A stretch of 56,350 nt of DNA from an uncultured Oscillospiraceae bacterium (GTDB lineage: Bacteria; Bacillota; Clostridia; Oscillospirales; Ruminococcaceae): contig CAKSGA010000002.1 of the NCBI GenBank assembly GCA_934454435.1, forward strand, positions 1 through 56,350, in the 5' to 3' direction. The translations under genes and the position numbers were made by a program. Within the stretch, counting starts at the first letter, position 1. Every line of letters starts with the position of its first letter. The notes below the pieces were generated by a model. The model did not search any database, was not told the origin of the DNA, and was given only the letters and a program-made list of their open reading frames with translations. Below, in pieces: positions 25,262 through 34,290 of this stretch.

Positions 25262-25274
25262 TAAAGCAGACTGA

Positions 25275-25303
25275 CCGCACTGTTTCACACAGTGCGGCTT
25301 TTC
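25275..25303 (+). terminator. Terminator of the Na/Pi cotransporter gene
   Basis: Stem CCGCACTGT / ACAGTGCGG followed by CTTTTC. Confidence 0.8.
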
Positions 25304-25336
25304 GTCGTTTAACGGACAAAAATGTACTTTTGGATA

Positions 25337-25365
25337 TTGAAAAAACAGGAAAGTAGTGATATAAT
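25337..25365 (+). promoter_or_regulatory. Promoter of the MMPL/surface-protein operon
   Basis: TTGAAA (25337-25342), 17-base spacer, TATAAT (25360-25365), about 70 bases upstream of the MMPL start. Confidence 0.75.
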
Positions 25366-25438
25366 TTATTTGTGATTAATATAACAATCTGAAATGACAT
25401 GGCGGAACGCCGTGTACAACTAAGACAGGAGAATGCTG

Positions 25439-28036
25439 ATGAGTACGCAAAAGAAAAAGCAGACGCCGATAGAAAAGCTGGCTGCGCTTATCGTTGACAA
25501 GCGTAAGGCTTTTTATCTGTTCTACATCATTGCCGGGATCTTCTGCGCCATTGCCACCGGGTGGACGCAGGTAAACAACGATATCACGAGCTACCTCCCG
25601 GACAGCTCAGAGACTCGTGTCGGGCTTGACCTGATGAACGACCAGTTCATCACTTACGGATCCGGCAGCATAATGCTCGAGAACATCACCTTTGAAAAAG
25701 CGGAGCAGATCGCCGCCGAGCTCGAGGAGATAGACGGCGTCACCACCGTGACCGTTGAGAACGATGAGGACAGCTACAAGAACGGCTCCGCCCTGCTGTC
25801 CGTTACCTTTGACGGCGAGGAGGACGACCAGATCTCCAAGGACGCCATGATAAAGATAAAGGAAAAGCTGGAGCCCTATGACGAGTACATAAACAGCGCC
25901 GTCGGCAACAGCTCCTCCGAAACCATCGCAGCGGAGATGCAGGTCGTTATCGTTATCGTGCTTGTTATCATCATCGCCGTTCTGTTCTTCACATCGCATA
26001 CATACATGGAGATACCGGTGCTGCTTGCAACTTTCGGTATGGCGGCGCTGCTCAACATGGGCACGAACTTCCTGTTCGGCGAGATCTCCTTCGTTTCCAA
26101 TTCCATCGCAGTCGTGCTTCAGCTTGCGCTCGCCATCGACTACGCCATTATCCTCTGCAACCGCTACACCGAGGAACGTACCACCATGGACGCCCGGGAC
26201 GCCGTAGTCACTGCACTCAGCAAGGCTATCCCGGAGATATCCTCAAGTTGCCTTACCACGCTTTCCGGTATGGTCGCCATGATGCTCATGCAGTTCAAGC
26301 TCGGTCTTGACCTTGGTATGGTGCTCTGCAAGGCTATTTTCTTCAGTATCTTTGTAGTGTTCACCCTAATGCCGGGACTGCTGATGTCCTTCTCCCCGCT
26401 CATCGACAAGACTCACCACCGCAACTTCGTTCCGAACATCACCGCTGTGGGCAAGTTTGATGTAAAGACCCGCTTCGTGGTTCCGCCCATGTTCGCAGTG
26501 CTGCTGGTGGCAGGCTTTATCCTCTCCAACCAGACCAACTACGTTTACGGCTATTCCACACTTTCCACTTACACCAAGAACGCCACCCAGATAGCCGAGG
26601 AGAAGATCGACGGGCAGTTCGGCTCAAATAACCTGGTGGTAGTAATGGTCCCCGCCGGGAACTATGAAAAGGAGCACCAGCTTCTGGAACGCATGGAGCA
26701 GATGCCGCAGGTGGACTCCACCATGGGTCTTGCCAATATCGAAGCAATGGACGGGTACGTGCTGACAGATTCCCTCACCCCCAGGCAGTTCGCAGAGCTT
26801 ACTGATATGGATATCGAAGTAGTTCAGCTCGCCTATGCCGCATATGCCGCCGACCAGGAGGACTATGGTCAGATAGTCGGCTCCATAACAAGCTCCACGG
26901 TAAGTAACTATTCCGTTCCGCTCATCGACATGTTCACCTTTATCTATGACGAAAAAGAGGCCGGCTATGTGAACCTCGACGACGACCTCAACGAAACCAT
27001 AGACGACCTGCATGACCAGCTCGACGACGCAAAGAAGCAGCTCGGCACCGATGAATACAGCCGCATGCTGCTTTACACCAACGTCCCCGAAGAGGGCCCC
27101 GAAACTTTCGAGTTCCTGGACGAGCTCCACAAGGTGGTCCAGGAGTACTACCCCGAGGGGTCCTACGTAGTCGGCGACTCGACCTCCGATTACGACCTTT
27201 CCAACGTATTCTCCACGGATAACCTGATGGTCAGCATTCTGTCCTTCCTGTTCGTCCTGGTGATACTGGTGTTTACGTTCAATTCCGCAGGCCTGCCGGT
27301 GCTGCTGCTTGCGATAATCCAGGGCTCGGTATGGATAAACTTCTCCGTGCCGGTCCTCACCGATACGAACATATTCTTCCTGAGCTACCTTATCGTAAGC
27401 TCCATTCAGATGGGTGCGAACATCGACTATGCTATCGTTATCTCCAGCCGTTACACCGACCTGAAAAAGTCCATGTCCATCAAGGACGCAATGGTCGAAA
27501 CGCTGAACCAGGCGTTCCCCACCATCATCACCTCCGGTGCGATACTTGCGATTGCGGGTCTGCTGATCGGATTCCTGTCCTCTGATGTTGCCATCTCCTC
27601 GGTAGGTATCTGCCTCGGACGTGGTACGCTGATCTCGATATTCCTGGTAATGTTCGTTCTGCCGCAGATACTGCTGCTGGGCGACTCCATCATCGAAAAG
27701 ACCTCCTTCACACTCAAGCGCAGGGAGCTTATCCAGAGGCGCTCCGGCTATATGCGTGTGAACGGCAGGGTGCGTGGCTATGTATGCGGTATCGTTGACG
27801 CCAACATCTCCGGTATGATCCACGGCGAGATAAGCGCCCAGCTGGACTCTGACGCCGCCGAGGTCATGAAGGAAAAGGTGGACCGCCAGATAATCAACCA
27901 CATAGATGTTGACGGCAAGAAGATAGCGGACATCGACAGCGCCTCCGGCGGAAAGCAGGACGGCGCAGCGGACCCCACCGCCCATACGGACACGGCGGAG
28001 GACGTAGATGACATCATGGACGAAACGGAGGAATAA
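25439..28036 (+). CDS. MMPL/RND family membrane exporter
   Basis: 865 aa. RND-type layout: N-terminal membrane helix (~24-42), extracytoplasmic loop 1 (~45-160), six helices with the sterol-sensing-like block (LALAIDYAIILCNRYTEER), a large loop 2 (~370-600) containing an Asp/Glu-rich helical part, and a second set of helices (~605-750, MGANIDYAIVISSRYTDL). The C-terminal ~120 residues are cytoplasmic and acidic. MMPL proteins move lipids or hydrophobic compounds using proton flow. The ATG at 25439 has AGGAG at the right spacing; one two codons earlier is too close. The next gene starts 3 bases after the stop, its ribosome site lying inside this gene, so the two are coupled. Confidence 0.9.
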   Translation: MSTQKKKQTPIEKLAALIVDKRKAFYLFYIIAGIFCAIATGWTQVNNDITSYLPDSSETRVGLDLMNDQFITYGSGSIMLENITFEKAEQIAAELEEIDGVTTVTVENDEDSYKNGSALLSVTFDGEEDDQISKDAMIKIKEKLEPYDEYINSAVGNSSSETIAAEMQVVIVIVLVIIIAVLFFTSHTYMEIPVLLATFGMAALLNMGTNFLFGEISFVSNSIAVVLQLALAIDYAIILCNRYTEERTTMDARDAVVTALSKAIPEISSSCLTTLSGMVAMMLMQFKLGLDLGMVLCKAIFFSIFVVFTLMPGLLMSFSPLIDKTHHRNFVPNITAVGKFDVKTRFVVPPMFAVLLVAGFILSNQTNYVYGYSTLSTYTKNATQIAEEKIDGQFGSNNLVVVMVPAGNYEKEHQLLERMEQMPQVDSTMGLANIEAMDGYVLTDSLTPRQFAELTDMDIEVVQLAYAAYAADQEDYGQIVGSITSSTVSNYSVPLIDMFTFIYDEKEAGYVNLDDDLNETIDDLHDQLDDAKKQLGTDEYSRMLLYTNVPEEGPETFEFLDELHKVVQEYYPEGSYVVGDSTSDYDLSNVFSTDNLMVSILSFLFVLVILVFTFNSAGLPVLLLAIIQGSVWINFSVPVLTDTNIFFLSYLIVSSIQMGANIDYAIVISSRYTDLKKSMSIKDAMVETLNQAFPTIITSGAILAIAGLLIGFLSSDVAISSVGICLGRGTLISIFLVMFVLPQILLLGDSIIEKTSFTLKRRELIQRRSGYMRVNGRVRGYVCGIVDANISGMIHGEISAQLDSDAAEVMKEKVDRQIINHIDVDGKKIADIDSASGGKQDGAADPTAHTDTAEDVDDIMDETEE

Positions 28037-28039
28037 TCA

Positions 28040-31000
28040 ATGAAAATCATGAAAAAGATCATCTCCGTTTTTGCAGCACTGACCCTTGCGGTGACAGTTC
28101 CTGCGCAGGTTTTTGCGGTAGGGACTTCCCGGGGTGAGTCAGAAAATCAGCTTGTAATAAATGACACGGAGAGTTTCAGGGAATTCGTCAGGGCGTGCAG
28201 CCTTGACAGCTACAGCAGCGGACTTTACGTGACCCTCAGCACGGATATAGACCTTTCCGGGGAGTTTACCCCGATACCGGTGTTCGGCGGCGTTTTTGAC
28301 GGCGCAGGGCACACGATATCCGGCGTGGAGATCACGGCGGACGGCTCCAGCGTGGGACTTTTCAGGTACGTCCAGCGGGGCGCACTGGTTAAGGACCTGA
28401 CGGTAAAGGGCACCCTTACCCCCTCGGGCAGCGGTGAGAATGTCGGCGGTATCGCCGGAAGCAACTCCGGCAACATCACCGGGTGCAGCTTTGAGGGCAC
28501 GATAAAGGGCAACACGAATGTCGGCGGCATAGCCGGCGTGAACGAGAAGAGCGGACTTATCGCAAACAGCAGCGTTTCCGGTGCGATAACCGGCTCTCAC
28601 AGCACCGGCGGAGTTTCCGGCATCAACTCCGGCACGATACTCAACTGCACCAGCAGAATGAGCGTCAACACCACCGCAAGCAACGCCAAGCTGTCTATAC
28701 AGGACATCGACTGGGACAGCATAATGTCCTCGGAGGAGCCCTCCACCATGACGGACGCAGGCGGCATTGCGGGATATTCTGACGGCATAATCCAGGGCTG
28801 CGAGAATTACGGGACTGTCGGCTATCAGCACATCGGCTATAATGTCGGCGGCATAATCGGCAGACAGTGCGGCTATGTCAGCGCCTGCGTGAACCACGGC
28901 GAGATATTCGGCAGGAAGGACGTCGGCGGTATCGTTGGTCAGATGGAGCCCTACCAGAGCATAGATTTCGACAAGGACACCGTGCAGAAGCTTCTTGACG
29001 AGCTTGACGTGCTGGGCGGACTTGTGGACGGTCTCATAGACGACGCCAAGGGCGCCGGTGACGCCATCAACGACAAGGTACAGGGTCTGACCTGGCAGAT
29101 GGACAATCTGCGCAGGTCCGCAGACGATATCTCCGACCGCACCGAGGAGCTCTACAACGGCTGGACGGATGGCATAAATGAGATATCCGCCCGGGTGGAC
29201 GAGGCGCTTGACGGCGTGGGTCCCGCCCTGGACGGCTTCCGGGACGGTCTTGACCTGCTCAGCCAGTTCAGCAGCTCGCTCGAAGAGGTGTTCGACCAGA
29301 TAAATGCCTCCGGCGACGATATGAAGAACGCCGTTGACGAGGGCAAGGAGGGTCTTGACATCGTTGACGGAGCCATCACGCAGATCTCCGCAGCGCTGGA
29401 CGACATCGCCGCAGCCGCTGACAAGATAGCGGACGGAATGGGCGATACAGACCGTGTGCAGTCCGCTGTAAAGGACATCATCAAGTCACTGAACAGCATA
29501 AATGGCGAGGTCAAGAACATCTCCAACGCATTCATCAAGATAGGCGACGCCTGCGACAAGCTGGAGCAGTGGCTCACCGGCAGGGACTTCAAGGATCTTG
29601 CCAACGGCCTGACAGACCTTGGCGAGAGCATGCAGGACATCACAAAGGCGCTCAGCAAGATGAGCAGCGCCCTGCAGAAGATCGCCGGCGCAGTGGACGC
29701 TGACGAGCTCCAGAAAGGCCTTGACGAGTATGCGAGCGCTTCCGATGAGCTCGCAAAGGCAGCGGTACACGCCGCAGCAGCACTGAAAGAGGCTTCTTCG
29801 TCAGTGCCGGACAACGACAAGATAAAGAAGGAGCTCAGCGCAGCCGCTGACAATATCCAGGCGGCAGGCGAGCACATCTCCGCCGCAGCCGACCACATCA
29901 ACAAGGCGGTTGACGCAGACGAGCTCAGCAAGGGCCTGAAAGAGATGGAGAGCGCCGCTGAGGAGCTCAGCAAAGCTCTTGACGAGGCCAACAAGGCGAT
30001 AGAGGACATCACTGACGCCCTCAAGAACATCACCAGCTCATCAGTGCCGGAGGACGTGTACGATGATATCTCCGAGCAGCTCAAGAAGATAAACGACGCA
30101 ATACAGAGCATGTCGGACTCCGCTGACGCCATCAACAAGGCGATGGACGAGATAACTTCGCAGATAGACTCCGGGCTCATCAAGGACAGCATTCAGTCCA
30201 TATCTGACGCCGCTGAGAAGCTCTCGGACGCTGCGGATACGATATCCTCCGCTACCGGCAGCTTTGACGCCGCAGCAGACAGCCTGAACTCGGCTATAGA
30301 CAAGCTCCAGGGCACTTCCGAGTCTGCTTCTGACGCTTCGGTATATCTTGAGCAGGCGTGCGACAGGTTTGCAGACGCCTTCGACCAGCTCTCCAAAACG
30401 GTAAAGACCCTCGGCGACAAGCCCGCTGTGGAATTCCCGGCGGCGGACGATGATTTCACCGCAGCCATCGACAGCTTCTCGAATGACTTCGCCGGCATAA
30501 CCAGTGCGATCTCATCAATAAGCAGTACTGCGGAGGCTCAGGGGGACGTTCTCCTTGACGACTTCCAGAAGATAAGCAACGAGTTTTCAAAGATAACCGA
30601 TATCCTCCAGGAGCTCAAGGACAAGACCCTCAACAAGGACGAAAAGGACGGCATAACCACAGACGTTTCCGAGGACGACTCCACCAGCAGACAGGGCAAG
30701 GCGTACTCCTGCACGAATACGGGCGGGGTACAGGGCGACCTGAATGTCGGCGGCATAACCGGCTCCATGGCGATAGATTTCGACTTTGACCCGGAGGACG
30801 ACATAGCTTCCGATGGCGAGCGTTCATACAGCTTCTCCTATAAGGTGCGTGACGTTATAGACAGCTGCACCAACACCGGCGAGATAACCGCAAAGAAGAA
30901 CTACTGCGGCGGTATCGTTGGCAAGCAGGACATGGGCGCTGTGCGCAGTTCGCTGGAGAACGGTAAGGTAACAAGCACCTCTGGCAGCTACGCAGGCGGC

Positions 31001-32029
31001 ATTGCGGGATATTCGGTTTCTGCGATAAGGAACTGTATCGCAAAGGTGACTATCTCTGCACAGAGCTACGCCGGCGGAATTGCCGGGCAGGGCGTGATAC
31101 TCACTGATAACTCGGCTATCCTTGACCTGTACGACTGCACCGAGCGGTCCGGCTCCATCGCAGGCTATGTGGACTTCTCAGACGACAACGCCGAGGTGCT
31201 CCGCAACAGCTTCGTTGACCGTGGCGTTGCGGGCATAGACGGCATAAGCTACGCAGGAAAGGCAGCTCCTGTGGACTTCGAGCAGTTCCGCAAGGCTGCC
31301 GGAAGTGCGGCGGTGATAGACGTCACATTCGTAGTAGACGGAGAAACGATCAGCACTGTTGCCGTGGATTACGGCAAGGGTCTGAAGGACAGCGACTTCC
31401 CCGAGATACCCGCAAAGGACGGCTGCTTCGCAGAGTGGAGCGACTTCGACAGCAAGTGCATCACGTTCCCGGTAACGGTGGAGGCAATATATACGCCGTA
31501 CGTTACCGTGATAGAGAGCCCGGAGAAGTCCGAGAACGGCTTTGGGCTGGTGCTTGCGGACGGTCTGTTCGGCGATGATGGAAGCATCACAGTCAGGACT
31601 GAGAGCAGCAGCGTGTTCGCTCCTGACAACAACAGCGAGCTCCGTCTGGTGACGGTGGACTGCGCTATAAGCGATGGCGAGGTCACAGCACTGCGTTTCC
31701 TCAAGCCTGAGGGACGTGGCAATCTGAATATCATGCAGTTCGTGAATGGTGCCTGGAAGGATGTCCAGTTCACCGAGAACGGGCATTACCTCATAGTGAA
31801 CGCCCCCGTTCTGGAGAACGGCACCGCATATTACTGCGTGCAGCTCCGTAAGCTTGATTTCATACCGATAATAATAATCGGCGGCTGCGTGCTGATAGCC
31901 CTTATCAACATTATCCTCTGGACTATACTGATAAAGCATAAGCGTGCGGCGAAGAAAGCTGCTAAGTCAGAAAGCGCCGATAACAAGGCGACAGACCAGA
32001 AGCAGGAAGCCCCGTTAGAAAACAAATAA
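28040..32029 (+). CDS. Giant surface protein: beta-solenoid with inserted coiled coil, membrane-anchored
   Basis: 1,329 aa. Signal peptide (~1-26). GLUG-type solenoid repeats at ~60-310 (NVGGIAGSNSGNITGCSFEG, VGGIIGRQCGYVSACVNHG). Then ~550 residues (~320-890) of heptad-like helical repeats rich in Ala, Asp, Lys and Ser (AADNIQAAGEHISAAADHI). Solenoid repeats resume at ~905-1080 (CGGIVGKQDMG, AGGIAGYS), followed by a small InlB-like beta domain (~1090-1150), a beta region, one transmembrane helix (~1270-1292) and a Lys-rich tail. The long helical hairpin placed inside a beta-solenoid recalls RND adaptor proteins and YhgE/Pip. Coupled to the MMPL exporter by a shared overlap zone (GGAGG inside the upstream gene). 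No LPXTG motif. Confidence 0.85.
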   Translation: MKIMKKIISVFAALTLAVTVPAQVFAVGTSRGESENQLVINDTESFREFVRACSLDSYSSGLYVTLSTDIDLSGEFTPIPVFGGVFDGAGHTISGVEITADGSSVGLFRYVQRGALVKDLTVKGTLTPSGSGENVGGIAGSNSGNITGCSFEGTIKGNTNVGGIAGVNEKSGLIANSSVSGAITGSHSTGGVSGINSGTILNCTSRMSVNTTASNAKLSIQDIDWDSIMSSEEPSTMTDAGGIAGYSDGIIQGCENYGTVGYQHIGYNVGGIIGRQCGYVSACVNHGEIFGRKDVGGIVGQMEPYQSIDFDKDTVQKLLDELDVLGGLVDGLIDDAKGAGDAINDKVQGLTWQMDNLRRSADDISDRTEELYNGWTDGINEISARVDEALDGVGPALDGFRDGLDLLSQFSSSLEEVFDQINASGDDMKNAVDEGKEGLDIVDGAITQISAALDDIAAAADKIADGMGDTDRVQSAVKDIIKSLNSINGEVKNISNAFIKIGDACDKLEQWLTGRDFKDLANGLTDLGESMQDITKALSKMSSALQKIAGAVDADELQKGLDEYASASDELAKAAVHAAAALKEASSSVPDNDKIKKELSAAADNIQAAGEHISAAADHINKAVDADELSKGLKEMESAAEELSKALDEANKAIEDITDALKNITSSSVPEDVYDDISEQLKKINDAIQSMSDSADAINKAMDEITSQIDSGLIKDSIQSISDAAEKLSDAADTISSATGSFDAAADSLNSAIDKLQGTSESASDASVYLEQACDRFADAFDQLSKTVKTLGDKPAVEFPAADDDFTAAIDSFSNDFAGITSAISSISSTAEAQGDVLLDDFQKISNEFSKITDILQELKDKTLNKDEKDGITTDVSEDDSTSRQGKAYSCTNTGGVQGDLNVGGITGSMAIDFDFDPEDDIASDGERSYSFSYKVRDVIDSCTNTGEITAKKNYCGGIVGKQDMGAVRSSLENGKVTSTSGSYAGGIAGYSVSAIRNCIAKVTISAQSYAGGIAGQGVILTDNSAILDLYDCTERSGSIAGYVDFSDDNAEVLRNSFVDRGVAGIDGISYAGKAAPVDFEQFRKAAGSAAVIDVTFVVDGETISTVAVDYGKGLKDSDFPEIPAKDGCFAEWSDFDSKCITFPVTVEAIYTPYVTVIESPEKSENGFGLVLADGLFGDDGSITVRTESSSVFAPDNNSELRLVTVDCAISDGEVTALRFLKPEGRGNLNIMQFVNGAWKDVQFTENGHYLIVNAPVLENGTAYYCVQLRKLDFIPIIIIGGCVLIALINIILWTILIKHKRAAKKAAKSESADNKATDQKQEAPLENK

Positions 32030-32032
32030 ACT

Positions 32033-32066
32033 GAACCCCCGGTCAGATTGAACTGTCCGGGGGTTC
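32033..32066 (+). terminator. Terminator of the MMPL/surface-protein operon
   Basis: Perfect stem GAACCCCCGG / CCGGGGGTTC. It has no T-run, but the position directly after the stop is typical. Confidence 0.7.
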
Positions 32067-32078
32067 ATAAATCAATGG

Positions 32079-32636
32079 TCACTTTATCTTCTTGCCGTCG
32101 CTGAATGCGTTCCCGACTACTTCGCCGATGACACGGTAGGTGTTGTTCACTGGGTCAAAGATGATGGGACGGAACTTGTCAGGGTCGATGGCGCCGTTGG
32201 TCAGCACGCTCTCGTCTGCGCTGACGTTCACTATCTCGCCGACCATTATCATGCTTTCCTGGTCGTAGCTTACCAGCCTGCACTCAATGGTCATGGGGAG
32301 CTCGGTTATAACCGGTGCGTCCACGTGCTCTGCCTTTTCGGTGTGCAGTCCTGCTTTGGCGAGCTTGTCCGGTTCCTTGTTGGCGGATACTATGCCAACA
32401 TAGTCGCACTCTGTGACATGTGCTGCGTCAGCCATGCTGACGGTGAACGCCCTTCTTGCGAGAATGTTCTTCACGGTCTTGTGACCTGCGCTAAGGCACA
32501 TGGAGATCTGCGTGCTGTCGCTGATACCTCCCCATGCGGCGTTCATTGCGTCAGGTCTGCCGTTCTCGTCGTAGCTTGCGATGATGAACACCGGCTGCGG
32601 ATAAGTCCAGGGCTTTGCTCCGAAATTCTTTCTCAT
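32079..32636 (-). CDS. Flavin reductase-like FMN-binding protein
   Basis: 185 aa. Split-barrel FMN-binding fold of the flavin reductase-like/flavoredoxin family: MRKNFGAKPWTYPQPVFII and DAMNAAWGGISD near the N-terminus are the usual flavin-contact blocks, with CLSAGHKTVKNILARRAFTV after them. It probably passes electrons between NAD(P)H or ferredoxin and an unknown acceptor. The start at 32636 is set by AGGAGG 7 bases upstream. Single gene, facing the surface-protein operon. Confidence 0.88.
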   Translation of the reverse strand: MRKNFGAKPWTYPQPVFIIASYDENGRPDAMNAAWGGISDSTQISMCLSAGHKTVKNILARRAFTVSMADAAHVTECDYVGIVSANKEPDKLAKAGLHTEKAEHVDAPVITELPMTIECRLVSYDQESMIMVGEIVNVSADESVLTNGAIDPDKFRPIIFDPVNNTYRVIGEVVGNAFSDGKKIK

Positions 32637-32801
32637 AAGATTACCTCCTGTTATTTCTGCGGACAATATGCCGCTTTGTTGTGATTTCTGCCGGATTTTC
32701 CGACAACTATATTATATACCCTGGAGTGCGGTCCAAGTCAATACATGTGAGAGAAATTTCACGTCTTTTTTCACATTTCCGGAGGGGAATGGTGATGTCG
32801 G

Positions 32802-32830
32802 TTGCGTTCTTTCTGAATATCTGCTACAAT
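32802..32830 (+). promoter_or_regulatory. Promoter of thiT
   Basis: TTGCGT (32802-32807), 17-base spacer, TACAAT (32825-32830). No TPP riboswitch signature was found between it and the gene. Confidence 0.55.
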
Positions 32831-32880
32831 AAACTGAACATTATAACAAGGTATAATATCACAAAAATGAGGAGCTCCAT

Positions 32881-33456
32881 ATGAAGAATAAAACAAGAGT
32901 TAAACAGCTCACCGTCAGCGCAGTTATGATAGCGCTTTCCACCGTGCTGAGCCTGGTCACGATTTTCAAAATGCCCCTGGGCGGGTCAGTGACTATATTC
33001 AACATGCTCCCGGTATGCATGATATCAATTATGTACGGGTGCGGGTGGGGAGCGCTGTGTGCGGCGGTGTATTCGGCGATGCAGCTTGTGCTCGGGGTCG
33101 GGGATATCTCCGGGTCGGGGCTCAGCCCGGTTGCTTTTGCGGGAAGTATCGTCCTGGACTATCTTCTTGCGTTCATTGTGCTGGGACTTGCGGGAGCGTT
33201 CCGCAAGAAGGGCGTCTGGGGCTGCGTTGCTGGAATAACGCTTGCGGTCTGCCTGAGAATGGTCTGCCATGTGCTGAGCGGCGTCCTGATATTTGCAATA
33301 TGGGCGCCGGACGGGTGGCAGCCGCTTCCGTACTCCCTTGCCTATAACGGGCTGTATATGGCTCCGGAGCTTGTGCTCACGGTGCTTGGCGCAGTTTTTC
33401 TGCTGAAAGAGCCCCACGCCGCAAGGCTGTTCCGGTTGGAAAGTCCCGCTGAATAA
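32881..33456 (+). CDS. thiT: Thiamine ECF transporter substrate-binding subunit (ThiT-like)
   Basis: 191 aa, six hydrophobic segments, typical S-component length. The N-terminal VSAVMIALSTVLSLVTIFKMP and C-terminal QPLPYSLAYNGLYMAPELVL match ThiT/YuaJ, where the Trp/Tyr-rich C-terminal block lines the thiamine pocket. It would work with a shared EcfAA'T module elsewhere; none is encoded in this window. GAGGAGCTCCAT overlaps the start region. The next gene, an unrelated-type ABC ATPase, begins 43 bases later and may be co-transcribed. Confidence 0.82.
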   Translation: MKNKTRVKQLTVSAVMIALSTVLSLVTIFKMPLGGSVTIFNMLPVCMISIMYGCGWGALCAAVYSAMQLVLGVGDISGSGLSPVAFAGSIVLDYLLAFIVLGLAGAFRKKGVWGCVAGITLAVCLRMVCHVLSGVLIFAIWAPDGWQPLPYSLAYNGLYMAPELVLTVLGAVFLLKEPHAARLFRLESPAE

Positions 33457-33499
33457 TAACGCCGTATCTGTGCAGAATATCCCCGAAGGGGGAATGAAT

Positions 33500-34168
33500 A
33501 TGCCGATAAAAGCAGTCGAACTGCGGAGATACTACCAGGTGGGAGGTTCCACGGTGAAAGCCCTTGACGGAGTGAGCCTGGACATTGCAGACGGGGAATA
33601 CGTGACGATATGCGGGGCGAGCGGCAGCGGGAAGTCCACGCTGATGAACATACTGGGCTGCCTTGACTCGCCGACCTCGGGGAGCTATTACCTTGACGGC
33701 AATGAGGTGCCGAGCCTTGACGACGGGAGCCTCAGCCGGATACGTGGGAGCCGTATAGGGTTCGTGTTCCAGAGCTTCAACCTGATACCGACCCTGACCG
33801 CCCGGGAGAACGTGGAGCTTCCGCTGATGTACCGTGGGGTGCCGCATAAACAGCGCCGTGAAGCTGCAATAGAGGCCCTGGAGCAGGTAGGACTTCTGGA
33901 GCGTGCCGACCACCGCCCGAGCGAGATGAGCGGGGGTCAGCAGCAGCGTACGGCGATAGCGAGGGCGATAGCCGCACGTCCGTCCATAATCCTTGCGGAC
34001 GAGCCCTGCGGGAACCTGGACAGCCGTTCGGGGAGGGTGATATGCGAGATACTGGAGGCACTGCACCTCTGCGGAAAGACTATAGTAATGATCACCCATG
34101 ATGAGAATGCCGCCAGACACGCCGAGCGGCTCATCAGGATAGCGGACGGCAGAATAGCAGGCACATGA
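33500..34168 (+). CDS. MacB/LolD-type ABC transporter ATPase
   Basis: 222 aa, complete nucleotide-binding domain: GASGSGKST (Walker A), FQSFNLIPTLTARENVELPL (Q-loop, the MacB/LolD/FtsE pattern), MSGGQQQR (signature, Met in place of the usual Leu), IILADEP (Walker B) and MITHD (switch His). The pattern is that of exporters with FtsX/MacB-like permeases, not of ECF ATPases, so it is probably not the motor for ThiT. No permease gene is adjacent. The ATG at 33500 lies 7 bases after GAAGGGGG; one at 33494 is too close. Confidence 0.88.
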   Translation: MPIKAVELRRYYQVGGSTVKALDGVSLDIADGEYVTICGASGSGKSTLMNILGCLDSPTSGSYYLDGNEVPSLDDGSLSRIRGSRIGFVFQSFNLIPTLTARENVELPLMYRGVPHKQRREAAIEALEQVGLLERADHRPSEMSGGQQQRTAIARAIAARPSIILADEPCGNLDSRSGRVICEILEALHLCGKTIVMITHDENAARHAERLIRIADGRIAGT

Positions 34169-34290
34169 CAGGACCTGCGCAGAATATTCGTTTTTCGCCG
34201 CTCTTTGCCTTTCAAAATGCAGTTCGATAACAGTAACGGACATCAAGGCGTTCGTCCACTATACCGCACGTGACTTTATAAGGCTGCAGC

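Noticed and set aside
26624..27985. A 453-codon minus-strand frame opposite the MMPL gene
   Set aside because: Antisense shadow; composition is His/Val/Tyr/Gly-rich with no motif.
29152..30192. Minus-strand Ser/Ala-rich frame opposite the coiled-coil region
   Set aside because: Complement of the repetitive Ala/Asp/Ser codons of the surface protein; no start signal.
32637..32880. TPP riboswitch before thiT
   Set aside because: The conserved CUGAGA and ACCUGAUCUGG-type blocks are absent.
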